The notes under the pieces were generated by a model, which ran no database searches, was not told the DNA's origin, and saw nothing but the letters and a program-made list of their open reading frames with translations. Both the position numbers and the translations under genes were made by a program. A stretch of DNA of 64,000 bases, taken from Natronorubrum aibiense. GTDB lineage: Archaea > Halobacteriota > Halobacteria > Halobacteriales > Natrialbaceae. Location of the stretch: the NCBI RefSeq assembly GCF_009392895.1, contig NZ_CP045488.1, positions 1,550,001-1,614,000 of the forward strand, given 5' to 3'. This document shows, piece by piece, positions 38,605-48,012 of this stretch (its first letter is position 1; the number at the start of each line of letters is the position of its first letter).

Positions 38605-39897
38605 GTGCGGCTCGTACAGTTGACGATTCCGACGGGCAAACGCCAGACGATCCTTGAGACGCTCGACGAGCGCAAGATCGACTACGTCGTCACCGACGAG
38701 GACAGCAGCCGGGAGTATACGGCCGTCGTTTACTTTCCGTTACCGGCGCCTGCGGTCGAACCGGTTCTCGACGAACTGCAGGAGACGGGGATCGACGACG
38801 ACGCCTACACAGTCGTCGTCGACGCAGAAACGGTCGTCTCCCGACGGTTTCAGGCACTGCGAGAGGAATACGAACACGGCGACGTCGGAACCGACCGGAT
38901 CTCGAGACAGGAGCTACAGGCGGAAGCCGACTCGCTGACGCCGACGTTTAGCGTCTATGCGATCATGACGATCATCAGCGCCGTCGTCGCGACGGCGGGG
39001 CTGTTGCTCGACTCGCCTGCCGTTGTCGTCGGCTCAATGGTAATCGCGCCACTGATCGGGCCGGCACTCGGCGCGAGTGTCGGCTCGGTGATCGACGACG
39101 AAGAACTGTTCAGAAACAGCGTAAGCTATCAGATCATCGGCATCATCCTCGCCATCGGTGCGGCGGCTGTCTTCGCGTGGGCCGTCAGAATAACGAACAT
39201 CGTCCCGCCCGGGCTCAACATCGCTAGCGTCGGCGAGATTTCCGAACGCCTCGCCCCGGACTTGCTCTCGCTGGTGATTGCCCTCGGTGCCGGTGTCGCC
39301 GGGATCATCAGTATTGCAACCGGGACGTCGGTCGCCCTCGTCGGCGTCATGATCGCAGCCGCGTTGATTCCGCCCGCCGCTGCGGCCGGAATCGCGATCG
39401 CGTGGGGGCAGCCCTCGGCCGCGATCGGGTCGACCGCGCTCGTGTTGGTCAACGTTCTGTCGGTAAACCTCGCCGGCCTCTTGACGCTGTGGTACGTCGG
39501 CTACCGCCCGGATAACCTCTTTGCGCTCGGCGAGACACAGCAACGCGTCCGGCGCCGGGTGCTCGGCCTGGCCGTGATCGTCCTCGTCTTCGCGGTGTTT
39601 CTCGGCGCGATCACCTACTCGTCGTACGCCGTGTCGAACTTCGAGGAAAACGCCCGCGGTGAGGTCGAAACGACGCTCTCAGAGGACGAATTTTCGGAGT
39701 ACCAGCTCCTCGAGTTCGAAGTCGTGATGGACGACAACTATCCGTTCGTCGGTCCACAACGGGTCGTCGTCACGGTGGGCGGACCGGAAGGCGAGGTGCC
39801 TCCGGAACTCGCCGACCGGTTACACGAACGGATCAATCAACACACGGACGATTCAGTCGGGGTCCAGGTCAGGTCCGTCGGCCTCGTCGAACGTTGA
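38605..39897 (+). CDS. DUF389 (TIGR00341) family membrane protein
   Basis: 430 residues with a GTG start at 38605. A soluble N-terminal domain (1-105) opens MRLVQLTIPTGKRQTILETL. A membrane region of about six or more helices (about 110-345) carries the family signature GSMVIAPLIGPALG near 137. A C-terminal soluble domain follows. The function of the family is unknown; its signature and topology suggest a transporter or channel. Confidence 0.9.
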   Translation: MRLVQLTIPTGKRQTILETLDERKIDYVVTDEDSSREYTAVVYFPLPAPAVEPVLDELQETGIDDDAYTVVVDAETVVSRRFQALREEYEHGDVGTDRISRQELQAEADSLTPTFSVYAIMTIISAVVATAGLLLDSPAVVVGSMVIAPLIGPALGASVGSVIDDEELFRNSVSYQIIGIILAIGAAAVFAWAVRITNIVPPGLNIASVGEISERLAPDLLSLVIALGAGVAGIISIATGTSVALVGVMIAAALIPPAAAAGIAIAWGQPSAAIGSTALVLVNVLSVNLAGLLTLWYVGYRPDNLFALGETQQRVRRRVLGLAVIVLVFAVFLGAITYSSYAVSNFEENARGEVETTLSEDEFSEYQLLEFEVVMDDNYPFVGPQRVVVTVGGPEGEVPPELADRLHERINQHTDDSVGVQVRSVGLVER

Positions 39898-39950
39898 CCG
39901 ACGACCTCACCGAATCCCTTGGCTGAATCATACCAGATCGGCGCTGGCGG

Positions 39951-40259
39951 TCACCGCAATCGATCGAACAGCGTCGTCCGTTCGCCGGTGTTTTCGGCCG
40001 TGGTCTCGGCATCCGTCGTCGACTCCGCCTCCGTTGTGTCGTCGCGACCGAGCCGTCGGCGAATCCACGTTCGCGGCCCGCCGATCCGGTTGACGAGGTA
40101 GGTCGGGAAATACAGCGCAACTGCGCCGAGCGCGAGGAAGCCAACGCCGGCAACGGGCCGACCGGTCCGGAGAAATTCGACACCGACGACGAACATTGGC
40201 CCAGCCATCGAGAGGCCGGCAGCGGTCTGTACCATCCAGAAGATTCCAGGCCCTTTCAT
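39951..40259 (-). CDS. Conserved haloarchaeal two-helix membrane protein
   Basis: 102 residues opening MKGPGIFWMVQTAAGLSMAG. Two hydrophobic helices (about 5-30 and 35-55) are followed by a basic segment (GPRTWIRRRLGR) and a Thr/Glu-rich tail. I recognise the pattern as a conserved haloarchaeal family (DUF7533-like), with no known function. It follows the NOG1 gene on the same strand with a 53-nt gap. Confidence 0.7.
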   Translation of the reverse strand: MKGPGIFWMVQTAAGLSMAGPMFVVGVEFLRTGRPVAGVGFLALGAVALYFPTYLVNRIGGPRTWIRRRLGRDDTTEAESTTDAETTAENTGERTTLFDRLR

Positions 40260-40311
40260 CGTCGTTCCGAATGCGAGTGCCGCGTGCGATCTCGGTCGGT
40301 CGCTGCCACTG

Positions 40312-41307
40312 TCACCCCTCGAACGGGAGTTTGGGCTCGTAATCGACCGCCTCGACGGCCGCCTCGAGCACCGTTTCGACGTCCTCGCCGGTTTCGACGC
40401 TCATGGTGTAGTCGGCGTTTAGGTCCTCGAGGTGACGCTCGTCCCAGACGTCTTTTCGATCGACCTTGTTCGCGACCGTGAGGACGGGGACTTCCTCGAA
40501 CTGGGCAGCGATCGAGTCACGAAGCTCGAGTTGGGACGCGAGTGGGTAGCCACACTCGGCGCTCGGGTCGACCATGACGAGCATACAGTCAGCGAGGTGC
40601 TCGATGGCGCTGACGGCCTGGGATTCGATCTCGTTGCGCTCCGCCGGGGGTCGGTCGAGCAGTCCGGGCGTGTCGACGATCTGGTACCGAATGTGGTCGC
40701 GCTCGAAGTGGCCGAGGCCGATTCCCTTGGTCGTAAAGGGGTACGACGCCGTCTCGCCACGGGCGTTGGTGACATCGTTGACGAACGAGGATTTGCCGAC
40801 GTTGGGGTAGCCGGCGACGACGATCGTCGGCTCGTCGGGATTGATCTCGGGGAGGTTTCGCAGATCGTTGCGGGACTTGTTGATGTAGAGCAGTTCGTCG
40901 TCGATCTGTTCGACGATGTCCGCGAGCCGTGCGAAGGCCTGTTTTCGGTGCTTTCGGGCCGTATCGACGTCGGTTTTGCGGAGTTTTGGCTGGTACTCCT
41001 CGTGGATCTCGCGGGCTTTTCGACTGGCCCACATCACCTCCGAGAGGCTCTGCCGGAGCTTGTCGACGTCGACGATCGCGTCCGCGAGTTCGTAGTAGAA
41101 CGGATGGACATCGTCTTCGTACGCGAAATCCGGCCACGCCGTGACCACGTTCTCGAGATTGTCAGAGATGATGTTCGCCGCGGTCTGGAGCATCGACTGC
41201 TGGGCCTCGAGGCCGCCTTTGGCCTTGCCGGCCCGCGCTGCCCGCGAAAACGCCTTGTCGATCAGCTCTTCCGACGTGGGCGTCGTCGGAAGGTCTTCGA
41301 AAATCAT
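40312..41307 (-). CDS. NOG1-family GTP-binding protein
   Basis: 331 residues from MIFEDLPTTPTSEELIDKAF. An N-terminal helical bundle (1-155) precedes the G domain with GYPNVGKSSF (near 168), DTPGLLDRP (near 213) and NKVDRKD (near 278). It resembles eukaryotic Nog1, which acts in 60S ribosome assembly. The longer open frame is not coding in its first 81 codons. Confidence 0.92.
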   Translation of the reverse strand: MIFEDLPTTPTSEELIDKAFSRAARAGKAKGGLEAQQSMLQTAANIISDNLENVVTAWPDFAYEDDVHPFYYELADAIVDVDKLRQSLSEVMWASRKAREIHEEYQPKLRKTDVDTARKHRKQAFARLADIVEQIDDELLYINKSRNDLRNLPEINPDEPTIVVAGYPNVGKSSFVNDVTNARGETASYPFTTKGIGLGHFERDHIRYQIVDTPGLLDRPPAERNEIESQAVSAIEHLADCMLVMVDPSAECGYPLASQLELRDSIAAQFEEVPVLTVANKVDRKDVWDERHLEDLNADYTMSVETGEDVETVLEAAVEAVDYEPKLPFEG

Positions 41308-41388
41308 ACCCTCCGCTAAGAGGTGCGGTCTTAAAAGGTCGTTCGTTATGCGCCGAGGGCTTATTTCCGCCCAGCACCTACACATCCT

Positions 41389-41793
41389 ATGACGAATTGG
41401 CGTGCCGTGATCATCGGCTTTCTCGTGGCGACCGTACTCGGACTGTTCGGACTCGTCATCCCGGGCGTCGGCCAGCTCGCGGCGGGCCTGCTCGGCGGCT
41501 TCGTCGCCGGCTACATGGCCGGCGGCGGCCTCGGACGTGGCTTCTGGCACGGACTGCTCGCGGGCGCGCTCGGCGGGATCATCGGCGGGCTCCTCATTGC
41601 CCTTCTCGTCGCTCTCTCGGGCTGGGCGTTCGGCCCCCTCGGCGGTGCCATTTCCGGTGCGACTGGATTCGGCATTCTGCTCATCGCCGTCCTCATCTCG
41701 CTCGTGATGGCACTCGAGAGCGCGATCGCTGGCGCTGTCGGCGGTGTCCTCAACCCCGACCGTCCGGACTACAGCCGACGCGATCCGTACTGA
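41389..41793 (+). CDS. DUF5518-like glycine-rich membrane protein
   Basis: 134 residues, four hydrophobic segments rich in Gly and Ala (GLLGGFVAGYMAGGGLGRGFW, ALGGIIGGLLIALLVALSGW) and a short polar C-terminus. It is a haloarchaeal small integral membrane family of unknown function. Diverges from NOG1. Confidence 0.8.
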   Translation: MTNWRAVIIGFLVATVLGLFGLVIPGVGQLAAGLLGGFVAGYMAGGGLGRGFWHGLLAGALGGIIGGLLIALLVALSGWAFGPLGGAISGATGFGILLIAVLISLVMALESAIAGAVGGVLNPDRPDYSRRDPY

Positions 41794-41810
41794 GAATCAG
41801 CCGATCCGTG

Positions 41811-42095
41811 TCAGCGTCGGGCCTCGAGTTCCGTCTCGAGGTCCTCGAGGCTCATCTCTTTCATCGAGAGCAAGACGAGCAGGTGGTAGACGATGTCGGC
41901 GGCTTCGTAGGCGATTTCGTCGTGGTCGTCGTCTTTGGCCGCGAGTATGAGTTCGGTCGATTCCTCGCCGAGTTTCTCTAACACTGCGTTCTCGCCTTTC
42001 TCGTGGGTGAAAAGCGAGGCAGTATAGGAATCCTCAGGCAGCGTTTCCTTTCGGTCTTCGATGACAGCGAACAGTTCTTCGAGCGTCTCCTCCAT
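41811..42095 (-). CDS. hisE: Phosphoribosyl-ATP pyrophosphatase
   Basis: 94 residues. All-alpha MazG-like fold with EKLGEESTELILAAKDDDHDEI and EAADIVYHLLVLL, the metal-binding Glu/Asp pattern of HisE. It performs the second step of histidine synthesis. The ATG follows directly after the stop of the upstream nuclease-family gene (0 nt spacing). Confidence 0.94.
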   Translation of the reverse strand: MEETLEELFAVIEDRKETLPEDSYTASLFTHEKGENAVLEKLGEESTELILAAKDDDHDEIAYEAADIVYHLLVLLSMKEMSLEDLETELEARR

Positions 42096-42569
42096 TCACA
42101 TTTCACCCGACATGGTGCGGATATCTTCGAGTTGCTCGAACTTTTCGGTGTCGTCTCGGCCGTTCTCGAAGACGGCGTCGGTGACCTCGATCGGCGCGTT
42201 CGTCCGAGCCGCGAGCGCAAGCGAGTCGCTCGGCCGGGCATCGATGACGGTCTCGCCGCGCGGCGTCTCGAGGTACAGATCCGCGATGTAGGTACCTCCC
42301 TGGCCGTCGTCGCGTTCTTTGATTTCGCTGACGACGACGCGATCGACCCGACTTCCCAGTTCCTCCATGACGTCGAGCAACAGATCGTGTGTCAACGGTC
42401 GTCCGATATCCTCGGCCGCTAAGCCGCGTGCGATGCTCGTCGCCTCCTCGAACCCGATGAAGATCGGGACCACGTCGTCTTCGCCGTCGACGCTCAAGAC
42501 GACCACCGGAACCGGCCCCTGTGGCGTCCCTGCGACGCGGACCGCGTCGATAGAAGCCTGCATATCCAT
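42096..42569 (-). CDS. Bifunctional nuclease (BFN) family protein
   Basis: 157 residues from MDMQASIDAVRVAGTP; the second Met is also possible. BFN-fold motifs VVLSVDGEDDVVPIFIGFEEATSIA and ARPSDSLALAARTNAPI are clear. Some members have nuclease activity, but the archaeal role is not established. It is immediately upstream of hisE, without a gap. Confidence 0.88.
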   Translation of the reverse strand: MDMQASIDAVRVAGTPQGPVPVVVLSVDGEDDVVPIFIGFEEATSIARGLAAEDIGRPLTHDLLLDVMEELGSRVDRVVVSEIKERDDGQGGTYIADLYLETPRGETVIDARPSDSLALAARTNAPIEVTDAVFENGRDDTEKFEQLEDIRTMSGEM

Positions 42570-42669
42570 CACATTGCGTGCCACGGAGAAAACACGTCCG
42601 GTCGCGAATGCATGCACCGGTCGTTCGAGTCGCCGACCGCTGCACGGTAGCCGTTCCGTCGGTTCGTCG

Positions 42670-43284
42670 CTACGCGTCCTTGAGCGCCGGCACCGTCGCG
42701 TCGTCGTTTTCGAAGAAGGCCAGCCCGTGGATTCGGCTGTCGGGGGTCAGTTCGGGATGGAACGCGGTGCCGACGACCGGCCCCTGTTTCACCGCGACCG
42801 GGCGGCCGTCCCACGAGGCGAGCACCGTCGCGTCGCCCATGTCGTCGATGGCCGGCGCGCGGATGAACACCGCCGGATACGGCTCATCGAGGCCCGCGAC
42901 GTCGAGTGGGGCCTCGAAGCTGTCTTTCTGCCGTCCGAAGGCGTTTCGCTCGACCGTGACGTCGAGCACGCCGAGTTCCTCAACCCGGTCGTCGGCCGCG
43001 TCGCTCGAGGCGACGATCAGGCCGGCACAGGTCGCAAGGAGTGGTTTCCCAGCGGCGACGTGGGCCTGAATTTCGGCGGCGATCCCCTCGCTGTGGAGCA
43101 GTCGGGAGATAGTCGTCGACTCGCCACCCGGCATCGCGAGGAGGTCACAGTCGGGGACGGTCCCCGAATCACGAATCTCGTGGACGGTGACCTCGCGGTT
43201 GTGGGCCCGCACTGCCCGTTCGATGGCGGCGGCGTGCTCTTCGACGTCGCCCTGGACGGCGACGACGCCAGCGGTCAGTGACAT
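42670..43284 (-). CDS. pdxT: Pyridoxal 5'-phosphate synthase glutaminase subunit
   Basis: 204 residues from MSLTAGVVAVQGDVEEHAAA. Class I glutaminase: MPGGESTTISRLL near 51, nucleophile C86 in LLATCAGLI, and His-Glu pair in GTAFHPELT near 173. It supplies ammonia to the PdxS synthase for PLP formation. The pdxS gene is not in the window. Confidence 0.95.
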   Translation of the reverse strand: MSLTAGVVAVQGDVEEHAAAIERAVRAHNREVTVHEIRDSGTVPDCDLLAMPGGESTTISRLLHSEGIAAEIQAHVAAGKPLLATCAGLIVASSDAADDRVEELGVLDVTVERNAFGRQKDSFEAPLDVAGLDEPYPAVFIRAPAIDDMGDATVLASWDGRPVAVKQGPVVGTAFHPELTPDSRIHGLAFFENDDATVPALKDA

Positions 43285-43448
43285 GCACAGCGCTAGGGAA
43301 GATGGGGTCAAAAAAGTCGCGTCCGGCAGCGATCGGACAGTGTCGAACGCACCCCACGGTCACCGCGTACCGTTGTGGTCTGCCTCAAGTCGATCAGAAC
43401 CAGTCCCGATATGGCCGAGTCCTGACCGAGGAGACGGAAAAACGTCGT

Positions 43449-43610
43449 CTACGAGACGAATGTCAGCAGCTGTACGAGTACGCCGATCATGACGCCGGTC
43501 GCGATGACTGTTTTCGGGTCGATCTGAATCGCTTTCGAGTCCTCCGAGTCGAAGTACCGGACGAGTCCGGCACTCGACATCAAGCCGCCGGAATTTTGTC
43601 CCTTGTCCAT
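43449..43610 (-). CDS. secG: Preprotein translocase subunit Sec61-beta (SecG)
   Basis: 53 residues; ATG at 43610-43608, TAG at 43451-43449. Opens [20 protein letters not shown]; the middle has the family signature [19 protein letters not shown], and a single C-terminal membrane helix ([19 protein letters not shown]) follows. It is the third subunit of the archaeal SecYEG/Sec61 channel. It is too short for default gene calling. It lies upstream of pdxT on the same strand, a common haloarchaeal arrangement. Confidence 0.93.
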   Translation of the reverse strand: MDKGQNSGGLMSSAGLVRYFDSEDSKAIQIDPKTVIATGVMIGVLVQLLTFVS

Positions 43611-43825
43611 ACTCGCCACTACGGCCAGGTCAAACTAAAGCTTTCGTCCCTGTTCCAAACTGTGGTCGCACTGATCGGCCGACACCGCCTTTCGAAGCCA
43701 CCTCGCCGCCGGACTCGCCGGAATCCAGGTACGTCGTGCTGTCTCGCCGCGTCTCGTGGCTTGCGGCAAGCGACCCCAGGTGGGAAACCCTTATCCGCGC
43801 TGCGTGGAAACTAGCACTGAACCGT

Positions 43826-44095
43826 ATGACTGTCACACTTAAGGACTTCTACGCTGACTGGTGTGGCCCCTGCAAGACCCAGGACCCGATCCTCGAGGAG
43901 CTCGAGGACGACTGGGAGGGCCGATTCGAGGTCGAGAAGGTAAACGTCGATGAACAACAGGACATTGCCAACGAGTATCAGGTACGCTCGCTGCCGACGC
44001 TCGTTATCGAAAACGACGACGGCATCGTCGAGCGCTTCGTTGGTGTCACCCAGCGCGAAGACATCGAGGACGCCCTCGAGTCGGCGGGCGCATAA
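43826..44095 (+). CDS. Thioredoxin family protein
   Basis: 89 residues from MTVTLKDFYADWCGPCKTQD. The WCGPC active site lies at residues 12-16 and the cis-proline at SLPTLVIEN. It is shorter than typical thioredoxins because the first beta strand and helix are minimal, as in other haloarchaeal small thioredoxins. Disulfide reduction in the cytosol is expected. Confidence 0.92.
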   Translation: MTVTLKDFYADWCGPCKTQDPILEELEDDWEGRFEVEKVNVDEQQDIANEYQVRSLPTLVIENDDGIVERFVGVTQREDIEDALESAGA

Positions 44096-44193
44096 ACGAC
44101 GAACAGACACTCGAGTCGGTGTCGTTTTGTTGCGACGCTGTTCTGCTGAGCACCAGCGCCTTCGATCCTAACAAGAGCCGTCAGTGAACGCTA

Positions 44194-44721
44194 TCAGGGC
44201 TCGTCCGGATCGAGATCGTCAGTGTCGAACTCGTCGGTTGGTGGCTCCTCGCTGACACCGAACGTGTCGGGTGTCGATTCCTCGTCGATGTCGAACGCGT
44301 CGGTCTCGAGTTCCTGCCCGCTGACGCCGACGTTCCCGTCTTGAATTTCGATCACCACTCCGTCATCGTGCTCCGTGGCACGGCCGAGCAACTGGTTCGT
44401 CGCCGATTCGACCTCTCGGTTGACCGACCAGACGAACCGGAGGACAGCCTCGAGTTCGGTGCCGACCTCCCGGAGGCCGCGTTCGGGCGAGAGTTCGCCG
44501 AGACTCGGTGCACCTTCGGGATGGAGATACTGGATCGGATGATCGGTCGGCACCTCCTGAAGGTCGACGTCGAACGACCAGAGATACGGCAGCGCCTGGA
44601 GTGCGTACCCGTTCGGTTTCGGTGCCTTGCGGCCCGCAGCTGTCAGTGCCACGCCGATCGCTGTCGTCCCGGAATCGGTGTCGTAGTAGACGCCGGGAAC
44701 ACCTGGAATAGAGAGACGCAT
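44194..44721 (-). CDS. Conserved haloarchaeal protein of unknown function
   Basis: 175 residues opening MRLSIPGVPGVYYDTDSGTT. A compact first half contains the helical VGTELEAVLRFVWSVNREVE segment. The second half has a short beta strand (GVVIEIQDGN) and then a long Asp/Glu/Ser tail. No known motif. The composition is clearly coding. It neighbours an SDR gene on the same strand with an 81-nt gap. Confidence 0.65.
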   Translation of the reverse strand: MRLSIPGVPGVYYDTDSGTTAIGVALTAAGRKAPKPNGYALQALPYLWSFDVDLQEVPTDHPIQYLHPEGAPSLGELSPERGLREVGTELEAVLRFVWSVNREVESATNQLLGRATEHDDGVVIEIQDGNVGVSGQELETDAFDIDEESTPDTFGVSEEPPTDEFDTDDLDPDEP

Positions 44722-44802
44722 ACACGAGCGATGACGCCCACCACGGGTGAGTGCACACCCGGCACCTTCACGGTCGTTTTATTGGCGGGAGAACAGCGAT
44801 CG

Positions 44803-45546
44803 TCAGAAGCTGTCTGCGAACTTGTCACGCCGATTGACGTCGATCTCGCTCACGCTCGATCCCTCGCGTGTGGCGGCGAAAACGATCGCCTCGGCGACCT
44901 CCTCGGGTTCGCTGGCTTCGCCTTCCTCGAAGTGTTCTTCGAAGGTCGTCCCGTCGGTCGTCTCGAACTCGGAACGGACTTCAGCTGGGTTGATAATCGA
45001 GACGCCGACGCCGTCGTCGCCGACCTGCGCGGCGACGCTTTTTGCGAACCCACGGACCCACCACTTCGAGGCAGCATAGACGGGATTGAACGACCGGGGG
45101 TACTGGCCCGCAAAACTCCCGACGAAAAGCAGATGGCCGTTCCGCTCGCGGACGTGGGGGATCGCCGCCCGTGTCGCGTAGAAAACGCCGTCGACGTTCG
45201 TTTCCTGCATCGTCTCGTAGTCGTCGGTCGACAGCGCTTCGACGTCGCTGCCCCGCGAGAGCCCCGCGTTGTTCACCAGCACGTCGAGGCCACCGAACGT
45301 CTCGACGGTGGTGTCGATCAGGGCGTCGACGGCGGCCTCTTCGCGAACGTCCGTCGGCACGACCAGCGTCTCGACGCCGTGAGTCGACTCGAGATCGGCC
45401 GCTAACTCAGTCAGTCGATCCTCGCTTCTGGCTGCGAGGACGACGTTCGAATCCTCGGACGCAAGCGCCCGGCAGGTCGCCGCGCCGATACCCGTGCTTG
45501 CGCCCGTGACGATCGCTGTCTGTCCCTCGAGTGGACTGTCTGTCAT
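44803..45546 (-). CDS. Short-chain dehydrogenase/reductase
   Basis: 247 residues from MTDSPLEGQTAIVTGASTGI. NAD(P) motif TGASTGIGAA near 14, LVNNAGLSRGSD near 87, and the catalytic YAASK near 153 with the preceding Ser in FVGSFAG. Classical SDR length. Arg/Asp at the end of the second strand (AARSEDRL) suggests NADPH. Substrate unknown. Confidence 0.93.
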   Translation of the reverse strand: MTDSPLEGQTAIVTGASTGIGAATCRALASEDSNVVLAARSEDRLTELAADLESTHGVETLVVPTDVREEAAVDALIDTTVETFGGLDVLVNNAGLSRGSDVEALSTDDYETMQETNVDGVFYATRAAIPHVRERNGHLLFVGSFAGQYPRSFNPVYAASKWWVRGFAKSVAAQVGDDGVGVSIINPAEVRSEFETTDGTTFEEHFEEGEASEPEEVAEAIVFAATREGSSVSEIDVNRRDKFADSF

Positions 45547-45692
45547 AGCCATATCCACGGGCATCGTGCCCTAAAAATCGCGCTTTCCGGAACCTGTGAC
45601 GGGCCGTAACCGTCTCCACGAACACTCCATCGCCCGTGGAAATCATCGATCCTTGACATAGGTATTTATGTCAGATCGTGCTACATCGACCC

Positions 45693-45881
45693 ATGAATCC
45701 GGAGGCCGAACGCCGGTGTCACCTGCTGATCGGCATCTCGTTAGTTTTGTTGACAATTGGGATCGGCTACGACTTCCTCGTTGGGACGGAACTAGCCGAC
45801 TTTCTGGTGATCATCGCCGGCCTGTTCATCGGCTGGGTAGCTTTCCTGTACTGTCTGGGTAACGCCGCGTTCTGGCGATAG
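45693..45881 (+). CDS. Small two-helix membrane protein
   Basis: 62 residues from MNPEAERRCHLLIGISLVLL. Two transmembrane helices separated by a short loop (YDFLVGTELAD), with a C-terminal GNAAFWR. It has a typical haloarchaeal composition and an AT-rich promoter-like stretch (TATTTAT at 45662) upstream. Unknown function. Confidence 0.65.
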   Translation: MNPEAERRCHLLIGISLVLLTIGIGYDFLVGTELADFLVIIAGLFIGWVAFLYCLGNAAFWR

Positions 45882-45925
45882 TCAGGACGTGGGCTGGTCG
45901 ACGTCTACAGACTGAACAGGGCGAG

Positions 45926-46276
45926 TGCCTCGGGGCTTGACCCCGTGGGTGAAGCCCGTCAAAATATTTAACAAACCACGTCTTGTCGCATAGGGTAACG
46001 ACCGCGAAGGATATTGAAGACCTCAGTATGAAGCGGTCGTTTGGCTGATGGAATGCGACTCCTCTCAAAACCCGCCACTGGCGGTGAGACGGGAGTTGTC
46101 GGGTCGTGGTGGAGCGACCGACACTCACGGACACCGGCGAGGTGTTTGGGTGTTAATTCCAACCGACCCAGTTCGGGAAGGTCGAGGGGAATTAAACTCA
46201 TCTGCGTCCGTCCGCCCATTTCTGGGCGACATGGACAAAACGGTGAAGCCTCGGGGCTTGTCCCCGAGGTACTTCA
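45926..46276. mobile_element. IS200/IS605-derived non-autonomous element
   Basis: Two nearly identical terminal hairpins in the same orientation, both containing CCTCGGGGCTTG plus CCCCG: the left copy at 45928-45947 and the right copy at 46248-46269, the latter extended by GTGAAG/CTTCAC. Between them are about 300 nt with no intact gene, but with an inverted repeat AACGACCGC/GCGGTCGTT (about 45991-46038). The hairpins resemble right ends of haloarchaeal IS1341-type elements. Either this is a MITE, or two stacked IS ends. The right hairpin overlaps the stop codon of the M32 peptidase. Confidence 0.55.
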
Positions 46277-47803
46277 CGCTTCGAGGTCGTACAGTGCGCC
46301 GTACTTCGCCGTAACGTACTCGAGGAAGTGGTCCGCGGTCAGTTCCTCACCAGTTGCGCGCTCGATCAGCTCTTGTGTCGTGTACTGCTTGCCGTGCTGG
46401 TGGATCTGTTCGCGAAGCCAGCCGTTCAGTTCGTCGAAGTTGCCCTCGCGAATGTCGCTGTCGAGGTCACCGAGGTCGGCTTCGGCGGCCGCGTACAGCT
46501 GTGCGGCGAGCACCGACCCGAGCGAGTACGTCGGGAAGTAGCCAAAGGAGCCGTGAGACCAGTGGATGTCCTGCAGACAGCCCTCCGCGTCGGTCTCTGG
46601 CCGGACGCCGAGGTACTCCTCGTACTTGTCGTTCCAGACCTCGGGGACGTCCTCGACCGCGAGGTCGCCCGAAATCAGGTCGCGCTCGATCTCGAAGCGG
46701 ATCACGATGTGCAGGTGGTAGGTGAGTTCGTCCGCCTCGACGCGAATGAGGTTGTCGTCGTGGACCTGGTTCGCGGCTTCGTAGGCGTCTTCGGGTGTGA
46801 CGGCCTCGAGACTCGGGAACCGCTCGCGGGCGACCGGGAGGAACTGCTCCCAGAACGGCCGAGAGCGACCGATGTGGTTCTCCCAGAGCCGCGATTGGGA
46901 TTCGTGAACCGAGAGGTCTCGAGCCTCACCCAGCGGGGTGCCGTAGCCCTCGTCGGGCAGGCCGAGCGTGTAGTTCGCGTGGCCGAACTCGTGGATCGTC
47001 GAGGTGATCGAGCCGAGCAGGTCGTCTTCCTCGAAGCGAGTCGTCACGCGGGCGTCGAACTGGGTCCCTGAGGAGAACGGATGCGGGGCGGTGTCTAGTC
47101 GGCCGCGATTCCAGTTGTACCCCAGCGAGTCGAGGACGTCACGCGCGAGTGCTTCCTGATCGTTGTCTTCGAACGTGCCCGCGAAGGCGTCGGTCTCGAG
47201 GTCGGTGTCACTGTCTCCGACCGCGTCGATCAACGGGACGAGTTCGTCGCGCAGGCGCTCGAGTATCCCCTCTGCGGTCTCGAGGTCGATGTACGGCTCG
47301 TAGTCCGAAAACAGCACCTCGTAGGGATCAGCGTCGGGATCGATGTGGTTGGCGTACTCCCGTTTGAGTTCGACCAGTTTCTCGAGGGTGGGCGCAAACG
47401 CCTCGAAGTCGTCGTTCTCCTTGGCCTGTTTCCATTTGGGGTGGGCGTTGGCAGTCGTCTCGGAGATCTCCTCGACAAGTTCCTGTGGAACGCTGGTCTC
47501 TCGGTCGTAGCGTCGACGGACCTCTCGGACGACGGCCGCCTGTTCGTCGGTGAGCTCCGTTGCCTCGAGGTCGGAGAGTAGCGCTCCGGTCTCGTCGGCC
47601 GTCAGCAGTTCGTGGCTGATCGACGACAGCGTCGAGAGCTGCTGGGCGCGGGCGGGCGTCCCCTCGTCGGGCATCACGACTTCTTGATCCCACTGGAGGA
47701 TACCGGCCGCGTTCGATACGTTCGCGATTCGCGTGACGCGCGTTTCGAACTCGTTGTACGTCTCGGATGACGCCCCCTCGGTCCGGGGCTGATCGGTCGC
47801 CAT
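46274..47803 (-). CDS. Carboxypeptidase, M32 family
   Basis: 509 residues. The zinc site HEFGH lies in SITSTIHEFGHANYTLG near 268, with the downstream metal Glu in VHESQSRLWENHIGRSRPF and IRVEADELTYHLHI near 350. It is a cytosolic metallocarboxypeptidase of broad specificity. The length is standard (about 500). The stop codon lies inside the terminal hairpin of the adjacent IS-derived element, so the last residues may be altered from the ancestral protein. Confidence 0.95.
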   Translation of the reverse strand: MATDQPRTEGASSETYNEFETRVTRIANVSNAAGILQWDQEVVMPDEGTPARAQQLSTLSSISHELLTADETGALLSDLEATELTDEQAAVVREVRRRYDRETSVPQELVEEISETTANAHPKWKQAKENDDFEAFAPTLEKLVELKREYANHIDPDADPYEVLFSDYEPYIDLETAEGILERLRDELVPLIDAVGDSDTDLETDAFAGTFEDNDQEALARDVLDSLGYNWNRGRLDTAPHPFSSGTQFDARVTTRFEEDDLLGSITSTIHEFGHANYTLGLPDEGYGTPLGEARDLSVHESQSRLWENHIGRSRPFWEQFLPVARERFPSLEAVTPEDAYEAANQVHDDNLIRVEADELTYHLHIVIRFEIERDLISGDLAVEDVPEVWNDKYEEYLGVRPETDAEGCLQDIHWSHGSFGYFPTYSLGSVLAAQLYAAAEADLGDLDSDIREGNFDELNGWLREQIHQHGKQYTTQELIERATGEELTADHFLEYVTAKYGALYDLEA

Positions 47804-48012
47804 GGACGTATGCTAGCGAAGATACGGTATCAACGTCGTGGTTCCGGCACTCGAGTGTGTCGTTTCGGCCAGCGATCCGGTCGAAATGATGCGTGCGGCG
47901 CGACAACATTCGACACGCCAGGCGGCGACTCGAGACGTACGCGTCCTGTGATACCGGTGTAGAACACGCAAGCACGTGACTGTTCGGGCTCCCTGACGAC
48001 TCTCTTGGTACA

